Assembly (NCBI RefSeq): GCF_029395355.1
Contig: NZ_CP113913.1
Span: forward strand, 1,116,001 to 1,180,000
Direction: 5' to 3'
Source of the DNA: Bifidobacterium sp. ESL0800
Lineage (GTDB): Bacteria > Actinomycetota > Actinomycetes > Actinomycetales > Bifidobacteriaceae
Length of the DNA stretch: 64,000 nt
In this document: positions 1-7,886 of the stretch, piece by piece
Layout of the letters: every line of letters begins with the position of its first letter
How positions within the stretch are numbered: the first letter of the stretch is position 1
The notes under the pieces: generated by a model
What the model was told of the DNA's origin: nothing
What the model saw: the letters and a program-made list of their open reading frames with translations, nothing else
The model's database searches: none
Made by a program: the position numbers and the translations under genes

Positions 1-822
1 TGCCTCGACCTGCTCGATATGCACTTTCACCTTGGCCAGTTCGCGCTGCGCGGTTTCGAGCTCTCGCCGCACATCACCCAAATCATGGCGCAGCTTGGCC
101 CGGCTTTCCATGGATTTCTGGGCATCCTCGGCGAAGATCCTCGACTGTGCGTCACGCAAGGCTATCTGGATGCTGGCCGCGCGCCGTGAGATCTTGGCCT
201 GGCGTCCGAGCGGCCCCAGTTGCCGACGAATCTCATGCAGCAGATCGTCGGTGCGGGCGAGGTTCGCTTCGGTGTTTTTGAGCTTGCGTATCGCGCGTTC
301 CTTGCGCTTGCGGTGTTTGAGGATGCCGGCGGCTTCCTCGATGAAGGCGCGGTGACCGGCGGGGTCGGCTTTCAGAATCTCGTCAAGCCTGCCCTGGCCG
401 ACGATGACGTGCATCTGCTGGCCCAAGCCGGTGTCGCTCAACAGTTCCTGTATATCGAGAAGCCTGCAAGGTGAACCGTTGATGGCATATTCGCTGCCGC
501 CGTTGCGGTAGATGGTGCGGCTGATGGTGACTTCGGTGTAATCGATATCGAGCGTGCCATCGGTGTTGTCAATGGTGAGACTGACCTGCGCGCGTCCCAG
601 CGGCGGACGCGAGGAAGTGCCGGCGAAAATGACATCTTCCATCGAAGTGCCGCGCAGGTTCTTGGCCCCCTGCTCGCCCATGACCCAGGTCAGGGCGTCG
701 ACGATATTGGACTTGCCGCTCCCGTTGGGACCGACCACAGCCGTGATGCCGGGCTCGAAACGCAAGGTGGTCGCAGAGGCGAAGGACTTGAAGCCCCTGA
801 GCGTCAGTTCCTTGAGATACAT
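1..822 (-). CDS. smc: Chromosome segregation protein SMC, N-terminal part (partial)
   Basis: This is the first 274 residues of the SMC ATPase, which runs off the left edge of the window. The reverse-strand translation begins [15 protein letters not shown], the conserved SMC start. It has the Walker A loop GPNGSGKSN at about residues 31-39, then the family signature around [12 protein letters not shown] and DVIFAG, and the [15 protein letters not shown] signature of the N-terminal ATPase lobe. After about residue 165 it becomes charged and helical, as expected for entry into the first coiled coil. SMC homodimers with ScpAB compact and segregate the chromosome. It lies downstream of folC on the same strand, separated by about 380 bp that contain an inverted-repeat array. 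The hinge, second coil and C-terminal ATPase lobe lie outside the window. Confidence 0.95.
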   Translation of the reverse strand, partial: MYLKELTLRGFKSFASATTLRFEPGITAVVGPNGSGKSNIVDALTWVMGEQGAKNLRGTSMEDVIFAGTSSRPPLGRAQVSLTIDNTDGTLDIDYTEVTISRTIYRNGGSEYAINGSPCRLLDIQELLSDTGLGQQMHVIVGQGRLDEILKADPAGHRAFIEEAAGILKHRKRKERAIRKLKNTEANLARTDDLLHEIRRQLGPLGRQAKISRRAASIQIALRDAQSRIFAEDAQKSMESRAKLRHDLGDVRRELETAQRELAKVKVHIEQVEA

Positions 823-1206
823 AAGACCTTCGCCTTCCTGCGTTTTGCCCTGTCGTTCGTAGTCAATCCAAATATTATTGTATCCATGTGTATACCGCAT
901 TCCCGGCAAGCGGTATCGCCGACGATACGACATGGCAGATGACGGGCGTACCGAAGGCGCCGAAACCCATCACGCTGCCGCCGACCGTATCGTCAACTGT
1001 CACTTTTTACTTGCTTGCTTCCGTGCTCCACGGAATTAAGTGACATTTACCGCGTCTATTTGTCACTTTTTACGTGGATGGAGCCAGCAAGCACGTAAAA
1101 AGTGACAAATAAACGGCAAAGGGGTCGCCCGGAGCCATTCTTACAAGGCCTTTGTACCCAAAGAGGCGTTCGGTTAGCGTCGTCACGCCCCGAGAGATGT
1201 TCGCTG
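823..1206. repeat. Intergenic region with two hairpin units spaced 63 bp (array A)
   Basis: This gap of about 380 bp lies between folC and smc. It holds two tandem units that both begin TGTCACTTTTTAC, at 998 and at 1061, a spacing of 63 bp. In each unit the word TGTCACTT is mirrored by AAGTGACA about 40 bp later (1038-1045 and 1100-1107). In the second unit the inverted repeat is a perfect 18 bp (1058-1075 with 1093-1110) around a 17-base loop. A smaller 7-bp hairpin, ATACCGC/GCGGTAT, lies at 892-916. The 18-bp hairpin could end folC transcription, but no T tract follows it on the reverse strand, so that role is unproven. I see no gene here. Confidence 0.7.
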
Positions 1207-2805
1207 TTACTTGTCGTCACCGTTCTGCTTGCGCCGAAGCTGCTCGGCGGTGGTGCCGGGCTCGCTCTCGCCTTCGAAGGGAACCTGACGCACTCCAAAA
1301 TCGCCGAACGTGTCTCCGAAGACCTCGGAGACGATGTCCTCGTCCTTCTTGGCGGATGCGGCATCATCGGAGTCCTTCGGCTTACCGACCACGCGCTGGG
1401 CCTTGGGCAGTGCCAGCTCGGGGTTCTTCTTCTCGGCCAGCAGCGTGCGGGCGTCGCCGGCGGTGACGAAGCTGCCGCAGATGAGCACGCCGTGGCCGTA
1501 GCCGACACCCAGCTCATCATCGGCGTCGACCATGTTGACGGCCTCCTGGATGGCGTCGGGCAGGTTATCGATGCGGGTGACGCGGTCGCGGCCGAACACG
1601 CCCACGGCGATTTTCTCAAGTTCCTCGGCGGGCATCACACGGTCTCGCCACGAGTTCTCGGTGACGATGATCTGGCTCAGAATCGGCTCCAGCGTGCCGA
1701 GGTATTCCTCGACCTGCTTGTCCTCCATCATCGCGACCACGCCGACCAGCTGCTCGAAGCTGTAGTTCTCCTCAAGGGCCGCACGCAACGATTCGGCGGC
1801 GTTGGCGTTGTGCCCGCCGTCGATGATGATGGTCGGCGAGGTGCGCACCTGTTCGATGCGTCCGGGAATCTTCACCCCGCCCAGCGCCTCGGCCACCACA
1901 TCCTGTGTGAGCTGGCCGGCCACGGGGATGACCGTTTCGGCGGCCGCGAGCGCCGCCAAAGCGTTGTGCGCCTGATGCTCGCCGAACTTGGCGACCGGAA
2001 TGTCCTCGTAGGTGCCGTTCGGGGTGCGCAGCGTGACCACCTGACCGCCGACCGCGGGCTGGCGCGAAACGACCTCCATCTCTTCGCCATCGCGGATCAG
2101 CGTGGCGTGCTGCTTGACTGCGGCCTGTTCCAGGATGGGCATGACCTCGGCCTCGTGAGGCTGCGCGCCGATGATGGCGGTGGATTCGTGCTTGATGATG
2201 CCGGCCTTCTCCGTGGCGATCTTCGCGGGGGTGTCGCCCAGCCACTGCATGTGGTCCATGTCGACCGGGCCGATGACCGCAGCATCGCCGTTGAGGGCGT
2301 TGGTGGCGTCCCAACGCCCGCCCATGCCGACCTCGAAGACGGCCACATCGACCGGGGCGTCGGCGAACTTCCAGACGGCCATCGCCGTCAGGATCTCGAA
2401 ATAGCTCATCGGAGCCTTGCCGTCGGCCTTCATCTTCTGGTCGACCAGGGCGACGAAGTCCTTGATCTGCATCCACGTGTCGATGAAGTCGTCGTCCGAA
2501 AGCTGCTGGCCGTCCACGGCGATGCGCTCGTTGATCTTCTGCAGGTGCGGCGAGGTGAAAAGACCGGTGCGCATGCCGTAGGCGCGGCAGATGGCTTCGG
2601 CCATGCGGGCGGTGGAGCCTTTGCCGTTGGTACCGGTGATATGGATGATACGGAACGTGTCTTCCGGGTGGCCCAAGAGGTCGAGCATCAGATCCATCAC
2701 CTCGAGATCATGGCCCAGCTGTTCGTGGGTGGTCCGCCGGCTCATGATCTCGCGCTCGACCTCGCGAATGGTGACCCCGTTGGTTTTCGGATGCTCGAAT
2801 GACAT
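1207..2805 (-). CDS. folC: Bifunctional folylpolyglutamate synthase/dihydrofolate synthase
   Basis: This 532-residue Mur-ligase-family enzyme adds glutamate to dihydropteroate or tetrahydrofolate with ATP in the cytoplasm. The N-terminal ATPase domain has the P-loop TGTNGKGST at about residues 58-66, followed by GLFTSPHL, the folate-binding signature of FolC. Then come VFEVGMGGRWDATN and GPVDMDHMQWLG, the family's catalytic and metal-binding region, and DGGHNANA at the start of the C-terminal ligase domain. Length is a little above the usual 420-500 because of a charged tail of about 60 residues after GSFVTAGDARTLL. It is followed by smc on the same strand and is divergent from the 3.0-kb gene set. 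A GAGG sits just before the ATG at 2805. Confidence 0.95.
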   Translation of the reverse strand: MSFEHPKTNGVTIREVEREIMSRRTTHEQLGHDLEVMDLMLDLLGHPEDTFRIIHITGTNGKGSTARMAEAICRAYGMRTGLFTSPHLQKINERIAVDGQQLSDDDFIDTWMQIKDFVALVDQKMKADGKAPMSYFEILTAMAVWKFADAPVDVAVFEVGMGGRWDATNALNGDAAVIGPVDMDHMQWLGDTPAKIATEKAGIIKHESTAIIGAQPHEAEVMPILEQAAVKQHATLIRDGEEMEVVSRQPAVGGQVVTLRTPNGTYEDIPVAKFGEHQAHNALAALAAAETVIPVAGQLTQDVVAEALGGVKIPGRIEQVRTSPTIIIDGGHNANAAESLRAALEENYSFEQLVGVVAMMEDKQVEEYLGTLEPILSQIIVTENSWRDRVMPAEELEKIAVGVFGRDRVTRIDNLPDAIQEAVNMVDADDELGVGYGHGVLICGSFVTAGDARTLLAEKKNPELALPKAQRVVGKPKDSDDAASAKKDEDIVSEVFGDTFGDFGVRQVPFEGESEPGTTAEQLRRKQNGDDK

Positions 2806-2991
2806 AAGACCTCGTTTTGGCTTGATACCCTTGAAAAATAGACATCACCATTGTATGAAAGAGCATATCCAGCTACGCTGCGCGGAAAAAACAACCAAGG
2901 CGTCGCCATTTTATTCCGAGGCATCGGTCAAGTTCCGTAAGGCACTGCAAAAAAATCAGAGAAAAATCCTCTATTCTGGTCATATTTCGAC

Positions 2992-3019
2992 TTGATGAAC
3001 CATGCAGCACCCTTATAGT
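2992..3019 (+). promoter_or_regulatory. Predicted sigma-70-type promoter of the uORF/peptidase unit
   Basis: TTGATG (2992-2997) and TATAGT (3014-3019) are separated by 16 bp. They lie about 70 bp upstream of the first good ribosome binding site on the plus strand and face away from folC. The match is by inspection only. Confidence 0.5.
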
Positions 3020-3086
3020 GCAAGTTATTCATGGTGTCCCGGCGATGCAGCCGGACACCACCGACAACGCAAAGGAGGCCGTTGAC

Positions 3087-3242
3087 GTGAAGCAGACACA
3101 TCCACAGGAACGCCGCAACACGCGTTCAGCCATGTCAACGAATTCGCATCGCACGCCCTCACCGTGCGATTCCCTCGACACCGTGTACAGGGGACGTTTC
3201 CCTGTTCCGCCGCTCTCCTCCGATGGCAACAAAGGAGTATGA
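3087..3242 (+). CDS. Small upstream ORF (51 codons), translationally coupled to the next gene
   Basis: A GTG at 3087 is preceded by the near-perfect Shine-Dalgarno AAAGGAGG (3071-3078) at 8-base spacing, which is stronger than most sites in the window. The frame encodes 51 residues, basic and proline/serine-rich, beginning VKQTHPQERRN and ending SSDGNKGV, with no resemblance I recognise. Its TGA stop (3240-3242) overlaps the ATG at 3239 and abuts the ATG at 3242 of the peptidase-like gene. The second site, AAAGGAG (3231-3237), lies inside this small ORF. This layout suggests coupled translation or a leader peptide; the peptide itself may have no function. The call rests on ribosome binding site and overlap geometry only. 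Confidence 0.45.
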   Translation: MKQTHPQERRNTRSAMSTNSHRTPSPCDSLDTVYRGRFPVPPLSSDGNKGV

Positions 3243-5050
3243 TGACAACCAATATCGACACAAATCAGACTGGAATCCGTGCAAGCCACGACATCGACCA
3301 ACGCACCGGGGCGGTGATCGATTCGGTGCCAGATCCGCACAACGGGCCGTCAATCATCAAAATACGCGTGCTCAAAGAGTGCGAGTTCCTTGAAATCTAT
3401 TGGGACGAATACGTCGATGAGGCCGAAGCAATCAATCCCGACAATTTCACCCTCACCAACGGCGACACTGTCGTCACCCTTAAAGCCAAGCCCGAGCAAG
3501 GCGTCACGGACACCCTGTTTTTCGACCGGGACAATAAGGAGATCGGCGCGACCAGCGGCAACTGCATGCGCAACCTGGACCCGAATCTGCACCTGTCAAG
3601 TATCGCGTACAGCGGCACGATCGATCCGGATCAGCAGCTGACGTTACAAGTCAGAGGACACGCCATCGCCGACGAGAAGGGCAGACACGCGCCCGACGCC
3701 ATATATCGCCATATCCCCGTGCTCTCGTTCTATACCAAACGCATGCAATCACACGCGGGCATCCCCGTGGTGGCCGACGACACGGTGGCAGACACCACCA
3801 TGCACATGGCCATCGAGCAGATCGACACCGAACTGGGCAAGCCAGGCACCGGGATAGTCGAGGCGATGATCGAATCCAACAACGTCTTCGCCATCTATGG
3901 CATGCATGAAAACGTCTACATGCTCCCGGAACAGCGCTGCAACTTCTCCAAGGACATGTACGACGTCGAGGGGCTCGGCGGGGTACCGACGCGCGACGGT
4001 TGGATAGCCTCCATCTCCGAGAAAAACATCCTGCGCATCCTCAACAGCCCCAATCCCGAGGAAAACACCCATTACCGCAACGAAAACATCCTCATCCACG
4101 AATTCGGCCATTCGATCCTGATCGGCGGCATCCAGCAGATGCACGACCTCACCCTCCGCAACATCTACTATCGCGCCTACGCGCATGCACGGTCCGAGGG
4201 ACTGTGGGCCCACACCTACGCGATCCAGGATTCCGACGAGTTCTTCGCCACCATGGCCACCGTCTGGTTCAACGTCTGCGCCGAGCCTCGCGACGGCATC
4301 AACGACGGCGTGCGAGGCGCGGTGAACGTCCGCTCGGAACTCAAGGAATACGACCCTATGACCTACGACGCCATGGCCAGGATATTTCCGGATTCCGCGC
4401 TGCCCGCACCTTGGGACCGGCCCTCGCCGAACGAGCACGGGCTGGAGCTGCAGCTGACGGAAAAACCGAACATCATCGCCCGAACCTGCGAACACAACGA
4501 TCTGGGACACGACATCTTCCAAATCACCTCCGACCGCTTCGACGATATCGGCGACCTCTACTACATTCATCCGGGCTACACCGCCCGAGGTGGCGGCATC
4601 ATCCTCTCGGCCCTGTGGGGCACGTACAACAGCATGGACGACACTTCCAGCGCATGGACCATAACCCGCAACGACAACGGCACGCTGAGTTTCGCGACCG
4701 TGCCTTCAGGCGGCTGGGGCGGTCTGGGACTCACCGCGAACGAGGACGGCAGCGTCAGCATCGAAGGGCACGCCGCCAACAGGCACGATTCCGCGCAGCA
4801 GTGGCGCTTCCGGCCCGACAGTCACGCAGACAACCCCTACGACGGTTTTCTGGTCAGCGAGCGATACGGCAAGACGCTGGGTACGCCGGCGCAACCGTAT
4901 GAATGCAGCCTGCTGACTCTCAACGGCGAAGATTCGACGACGCCGGGAACGATGACCTGGAGGCTGCGCAACCTCACCCAATCACGCAAGGCAGCCGACG
5001 GAAAGGAGATGCCGGACCTGTATATGCCCGTCATCGACAGACGTCGATGA
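3242..5050 (+). CDS. HEFGH zinc-metallopeptidase-like protein with ricin-type beta-trefoil C-terminus
   Basis: The protein has about 602 residues. Residues about 25-150 look like a beta-sandwich or Ig-like domain. Residues about 170-400 form a metallopeptidase-like domain with HEFGH starting at His286 and, about 47 residues later, Glu333 in DSDEFFATMATVWF. A Glu-Phe-Phe-Ala helix after HExxH is the third-ligand arrangement of gluzincins such as the anthrax lethal factor-like M34 type. Residues about 420-590 resemble a ricin-type beta-trefoil with the QxW-like QQW and related SAW and MTW positions. No signal peptide or membrane segment is visible from ATG 3242 (AAAGGAG at 3231) or from upstream in-frame starts, which is odd for a lectin-bearing peptidase. 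The substrate is unknown. Confidence 0.7.
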   Translation: MTTNIDTNQTGIRASHDIDQRTGAVIDSVPDPHNGPSIIKIRVLKECEFLEIYWDEYVDEAEAINPDNFTLTNGDTVVTLKAKPEQGVTDTLFFDRDNKEIGATSGNCMRNLDPNLHLSSIAYSGTIDPDQQLTLQVRGHAIADEKGRHAPDAIYRHIPVLSFYTKRMQSHAGIPVVADDTVADTTMHMAIEQIDTELGKPGTGIVEAMIESNNVFAIYGMHENVYMLPEQRCNFSKDMYDVEGLGGVPTRDGWIASISEKNILRILNSPNPEENTHYRNENILIHEFGHSILIGGIQQMHDLTLRNIYYRAYAHARSEGLWAHTYAIQDSDEFFATMATVWFNVCAEPRDGINDGVRGAVNVRSELKEYDPMTYDAMARIFPDSALPAPWDRPSPNEHGLELQLTEKPNIIARTCEHNDLGHDIFQITSDRFDDIGDLYYIHPGYTARGGGIILSALWGTYNSMDDTSSAWTITRNDNGTLSFATVPSGGWGGLGLTANEDGSVSIEGHAANRHDSAQQWRFRPDSHADNPYDGFLVSERYGKTLGTPAQPYECSLLTLNGEDSTTPGTMTWRLRNLTQSRKAADGKEMPDLYMPVIDRRR

Positions 5051-5116
5051 CGGCACTGGCCTGAAGACGATCCGTTCGGGAATATCCACGATACGAAAAC
5101 AACGGCTCCACGACTG

Positions 5117-5122
5117 TATAAT
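5117..5122 (+). promoter_or_regulatory. Consensus -10 box upstream of pepP
   Basis: TATAAT lies at 5117-5122, and a transcript from it would begin near 5129. That places the upstream in-frame ATG at 5128 at or before the transcript start and favours the TTG at 5161. No strong -35 is visible around 5094-5099. Confidence 0.5.
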
Positions 5123-5160
5123 CCAGTATGATAATGCAGAAACGAGGAAAAGGAGCATCG

Positions 5161-6759
5161 TTGAGGGTGGTTGTAACCGAAAAGGACAAGGAATACGAAG
5201 CAGCGGAAATGGCGCAGGCGCCAGGAGCGGACCAACCGATGGAAGACAGGACCAACAACCGGACGCTTCGGCCGACCACATCCAAGGCGTTCGGCGAGTT
5301 CATGAAGACCGGCTGGGACAACCAGGAGCCGGACATCGAGCCGCTGGAGTCCAGCAAGTTCATCGGCGCGCGCCTCAAGGCGCTGGGCAAGCGCTTCGAA
5401 GGCGAGCGCATCGTCATCCCCGCCGGCCAGCCCAAGACGCGCAACAACGACGACGACTACGCCTTCCGCCCCAACACCGAGTTCTCCTATTACACCGGGC
5501 TTGGCCAGGACTACGAGGCCGGGGCGGTGCTCGTCCTGAACCCCGTCGACCCCGAGTCGCCCGAGGCGAAGGCCGGCGAGACCCACACCCCCGAGCTCTT
5601 CGTGGCCCCCCGCGCCGACAACAGCACCGAGGCCTACTACGCCGACGCGCATTACGGCGAGTACTGGGTCGGACCGCGCGCGGGCTTGAAGGAGCTCCAC
5701 GCGATGACCGGCATCCCCACCCACGACATCGCCCAGCTGCCCGACGCTCTGGGCAAGGACGTCGGAGCCGAGGCCGGAGCCGTGCGCATGCGCGTCATCC
5801 GCCTGGCCGACCCCCAGATGACCGCCGAGGTCGAGAACGTGCGCGAGGCCAACGGCTTCCCCGACCCCGCCGCCAACGAAAAGGCCGACAACGAACTGCA
5901 GGAGTTCGCCTCGACCGCTCGTATGGAAAAGGACTCGTACGAGGTCGGCGAGATCCGCAAGGCCGTCGCCGCCACCAAGCATGGCTTCGACCGCATCCTC
6001 TCCCGGATTCCCGAAGCCGTGGGCAAGCCGCGCAGCGAGCGTATGCTGGAAGGCGAGTTCAACGCCGTCTCTCGCGAGGAAGGCAACACCGTCGGCTACA
6101 GCACAATCGTGGCTTCCGGCGAGCACGCGCCCATCCTGCACTGGATGCGCAACACAGGCGTCGTAGGCCATGGCGAACTGGTGCTCATCGATGCGGGCAT
6201 CGAAGTCGAGAGCCTCTACACCGCCGACATCACCCGCACCTTCCCGGTGGACGGCAAGTTCACCCCGTTGCAGAAGAAGATCTACCAGGCCGTGCTCGAT
6301 AGCCAGCAGGCCGGTTTCGAGGCCGCCAAGCCGGGTGCCACCTATTCCGACATCCACCACGCCTGCATGCGCGTCATCGCGCAGAAGCTGCACGACTGGG
6401 GCATCCTCAAAGTCGACGTGGAGGAATCGCTTTCGCCTCAAGGCCAGCAGCACCGCCGTTGGCTCGCCTGCGGCGTGGCTCATCACCTCGGCCTCGACGT
6501 GCACGATTGCGCGCAGGCCCGTTACGAGTCCTACCAGGGCGCGAAGATCACGCCGGGCATGGTCTTCACCATCGAGCCGGGCCTCTACTTCGCCAAGAAC
6601 GATCTGCTGATCCCCGCGGAGATGCGCGGCATCGGCGTGCGTATCGAGGACGACGTCTTGATGACCGCCAACGGCCCCGAGTGGATCTCCAAGGATATCC
6701 CCAAGCAGATCGACGATGTAGAAGAGTGGATGGCGCAGCGCGCGGCAGCCAGAAAGTAA
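5161..6759 (+). CDS. pepP: Xaa-Pro aminopeptidase (M24B)
   Basis: This dimetal enzyme of about 532 residues removes N-terminal residues that precede proline, in the cytoplasm. The N-terminal aminopeptidase-P domain (YAFRPNTEFSYYTGL) is followed by the pita-bread catalytic domain. All five metal ligands are recognisable: Asp344 (LIDAG), Asp356 (TADITRTF), His441 (GVAHHLGLDVH), Glu472 (FTIEPGLYF) and Glu496 (VRIEDDVL). I prefer the TTG start at 5161, with AAAAGGAG five bases upstream, because the in-frame ATG at 5128 lies only six bases beyond a TATAAT box. The first 40-50 residues are charged and probably disordered. The gene stands alone, with a structured intergenic region after it. Confidence 0.92.
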   Translation: MRVVVTEKDKEYEAAEMAQAPGADQPMEDRTNNRTLRPTTSKAFGEFMKTGWDNQEPDIEPLESSKFIGARLKALGKRFEGERIVIPAGQPKTRNNDDDYAFRPNTEFSYYTGLGQDYEAGAVLVLNPVDPESPEAKAGETHTPELFVAPRADNSTEAYYADAHYGEYWVGPRAGLKELHAMTGIPTHDIAQLPDALGKDVGAEAGAVRMRVIRLADPQMTAEVENVREANGFPDPAANEKADNELQEFASTARMEKDSYEVGEIRKAVAATKHGFDRILSRIPEAVGKPRSERMLEGEFNAVSREEGNTVGYSTIVASGEHAPILHWMRNTGVVGHGELVLIDAGIEVESLYTADITRTFPVDGKFTPLQKKIYQAVLDSQQAGFEAAKPGATYSDIHHACMRVIAQKLHDWGILKVDVEESLSPQGQQHRRWLACGVAHHLGLDVHDCAQARYESYQGAKITPGMVFTIEPGLYFAKNDLLIPAEMRGIGVRIEDDVLMTANGPEWISKDIPKQIDDVEEWMAQRAAARK

Positions 6760-6803
6760 TTCTCCGGGAAAAGTTACGTTCTCATCGTGTGAGGGATGTG
6801 GAT

Positions 6804-6965
6804 ATGCAATGTTTAGCTGAGCCGTTAAGCGTGAAGCCCTGTGGGCTTCACGTAGGCGAAGTGAGCGCGATGTACGAGCGCGAAGGCAAAATCTATGCCA
6901 AGCTTACGCCCCACATCGCATATCTGCCCGCCCCACACACTACTTTTGATGTTTCAAGAGAGTAA
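6804..6965 (+). CDS. Possible 53-residue ORF in the pepP-NUDIX gap (doubtful)
   Basis: An ATG at 6804 with GAGGG eight bases upstream opens a 53-codon frame (MQCLAEPLSVKPCG...FDVSRE). The frame crosses a perfect 10-bp hairpin with a three-base loop (6830-6839 with 6843-6852). The translation has two cysteines and no recognisable domain. The same stretch contains other inverted words (the 6790-6812 and 6910-6945 segments are partly complementary), so it may be structured RNA rather than a gene. Confidence 0.2.
   Translation: MQCLAEPLSVKPCGLHVGEVSAMYEREGKIYAKLTPHIAYLPAPHTTFDVSRE
6830..6852 (+). other. Perfect 10-bp hairpin with triloop downstream of pepP
   Basis: CGTGAAGCCC (6830-6839), loop TGT, GGGCTTCACG (6843-6852). 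It lies 70 bp after the pepP stop and could end the pepP transcript, but no U tract follows. Confidence 0.5.
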
Positions 6966-7025
6966 CTCAGGCCGCGTGCTGCGTGGTTTGGAAAGCAGAT
7001 AAACGATAATAATTGATAATACAGA

Positions 7026-7119
7026 GTGTTGGAGACGGAGATATGCGTTGTCCGACCGTAAAGACTCGGCCTGAGCGGCCCGGAGCGTGTCGGACAATGT
7101 ATATCTCCGTCTCCAACAC
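7026..7119 (+). other. Long palindrome: 30-bp stem upstream of the NUDIX gene
   Basis: Arms at 7026-7044 and 7101-7119 are a perfect 19-bp inverted repeat (GTGTTGGAGACGGAGATAT). Pairing continues inward through 7045-7055 with 7090-7100 using two G-U pairs, giving about 30 paired positions. The apical 34 bases can fold further (CTCGGCC against GGCC..GAG). The palindrome ends 28 bases before the NUDIX start codon, so it would lie in that mRNA's leader. No U run follows, which argues against a simple terminator. Confidence 0.75.
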
Positions 7120-7147
7120 GTCAGTTAGAATCCAGGAAAGGCAAGAT

Positions 7148-7669
7148 ATGACCACGCCATCGTTCATTATCGAACTGCGCAAGAAGATCGGGCACGAGTT
7201 GCTGTGGCTCAACGGGGTCACCGGACTCGTGGAGGATGGGCACGGACACATTTTGCTCGGGCAGCGGACCGACACCGGGCAGTGGGCGATGGTCTACGGG
7301 ATCAACGAACCCGGCGAGCAACCGGCAGACACGGTGGTGCGCGAAATCAAGGAGGAGACCGGCATCGACGCCGAGGTCACCGACTTGGTCGCCGTGGTTT
7401 CCTCCTCCGAAATCATCGCCTACGACAACGGCGACCGCACGCAATATATGGATCATTCGTTCCTGTGTCGCCTCAAACCCGGCGGCAACGCCGAACCGTT
7501 CGTCGGCGATGACGAAAGCCTCAAGGTCGGCTGGTTCTCACGCGACGATCTGCCCCAGCCGCTGGCCAAAAGCACGGTCGAACGCCTGAAGATCTTCGAT
7601 CGTTTCCAACGTGGCAAAGCCGCCGGAGACACCCATGCCCTGTTCGTGACCGACAGTCGACTTCACTGA
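7148..7669 (+). CDS. NUDIX hydrolase
   Basis: This protein of about 173 residues carries the complete NUDIX box G-x5-E-x7-REIKEETGI within GINEPGEQPADTVV-REIKEETGI. The box coordinates Mg2+ for cleavage of nucleoside diphosphates linked to another moiety. The N-terminus (ELRKKIGHELLWLNGVTGLV) and the YMDHSFLCRL strand resemble the small NUDIX proteins annotated as ADP-ribose pyrophosphatase or MutT-like; the substrate cannot be told from sequence. I start at ATG 7148, behind GGAAAGG. Longer in-frame starts would put the long palindrome inside the coding region. It is a single gene between pepP and the ROK regulator. Confidence 0.88.
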   Translation: MTTPSFIIELRKKIGHELLWLNGVTGLVEDGHGHILLGQRTDTGQWAMVYGINEPGEQPADTVVREIKEETGIDAEVTDLVAVVSSSEIIAYDNGDRTQYMDHSFLCRLKPGGNAEPFVGDDESLKVGWFSRDDLPQPLAKSTVERLKIFDRFQRGKAAGDTHALFVTDSRLH

Positions 7670-7782
7670 TCCGAGAGCCAATCGTGTCTCAAGGAAGAAC
7701 GTGCGGAGGCAGAAAAACAGGAAACATGGCACCCCACCATACTTCGGCAAATTCTTTGATAACCGCTTGGCAGTAACCGGAT

Positions 7783-7811
7783 TTGCAGTTTCACGTTAAC
7801 CTCGTTAATAT
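7783..7811 (+). promoter_or_regulatory. Promoter of ROK regulator 1, with doubled CGTTAA word
   Basis: TTGCAG (7783-7788) and TAATAT (7806-7811) are 17 bp apart. CGTTAAC at 7794 and CGTTAAT at 7803 lie in the spacer and -10 region and could be operator half-sites, for example for autoregulation by the ROK protein. By inspection only. Confidence 0.45.
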
Positions 7812-7886
7812 ATGAAGTCAGTTCATTAATCGGTGACCATCACGGATGGCGGTTACCGGACGCAGGGTTGGCCCAAGGAGGTGCGG

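Noticed and set aside
1102..2802. Long plus-strand reading frame (566 codons) opposite folC
   Set aside because: It is an antisense shadow. The minus strand carries all FolC motifs, and the plus frame has biased, repetitive composition and no ribosome binding site.
4837..6504. Long minus-strand frame (555 codons) opposite pepP
   Set aside because: It is an antisense shadow of a high-GC gene; pepP has complete catalytic residues.
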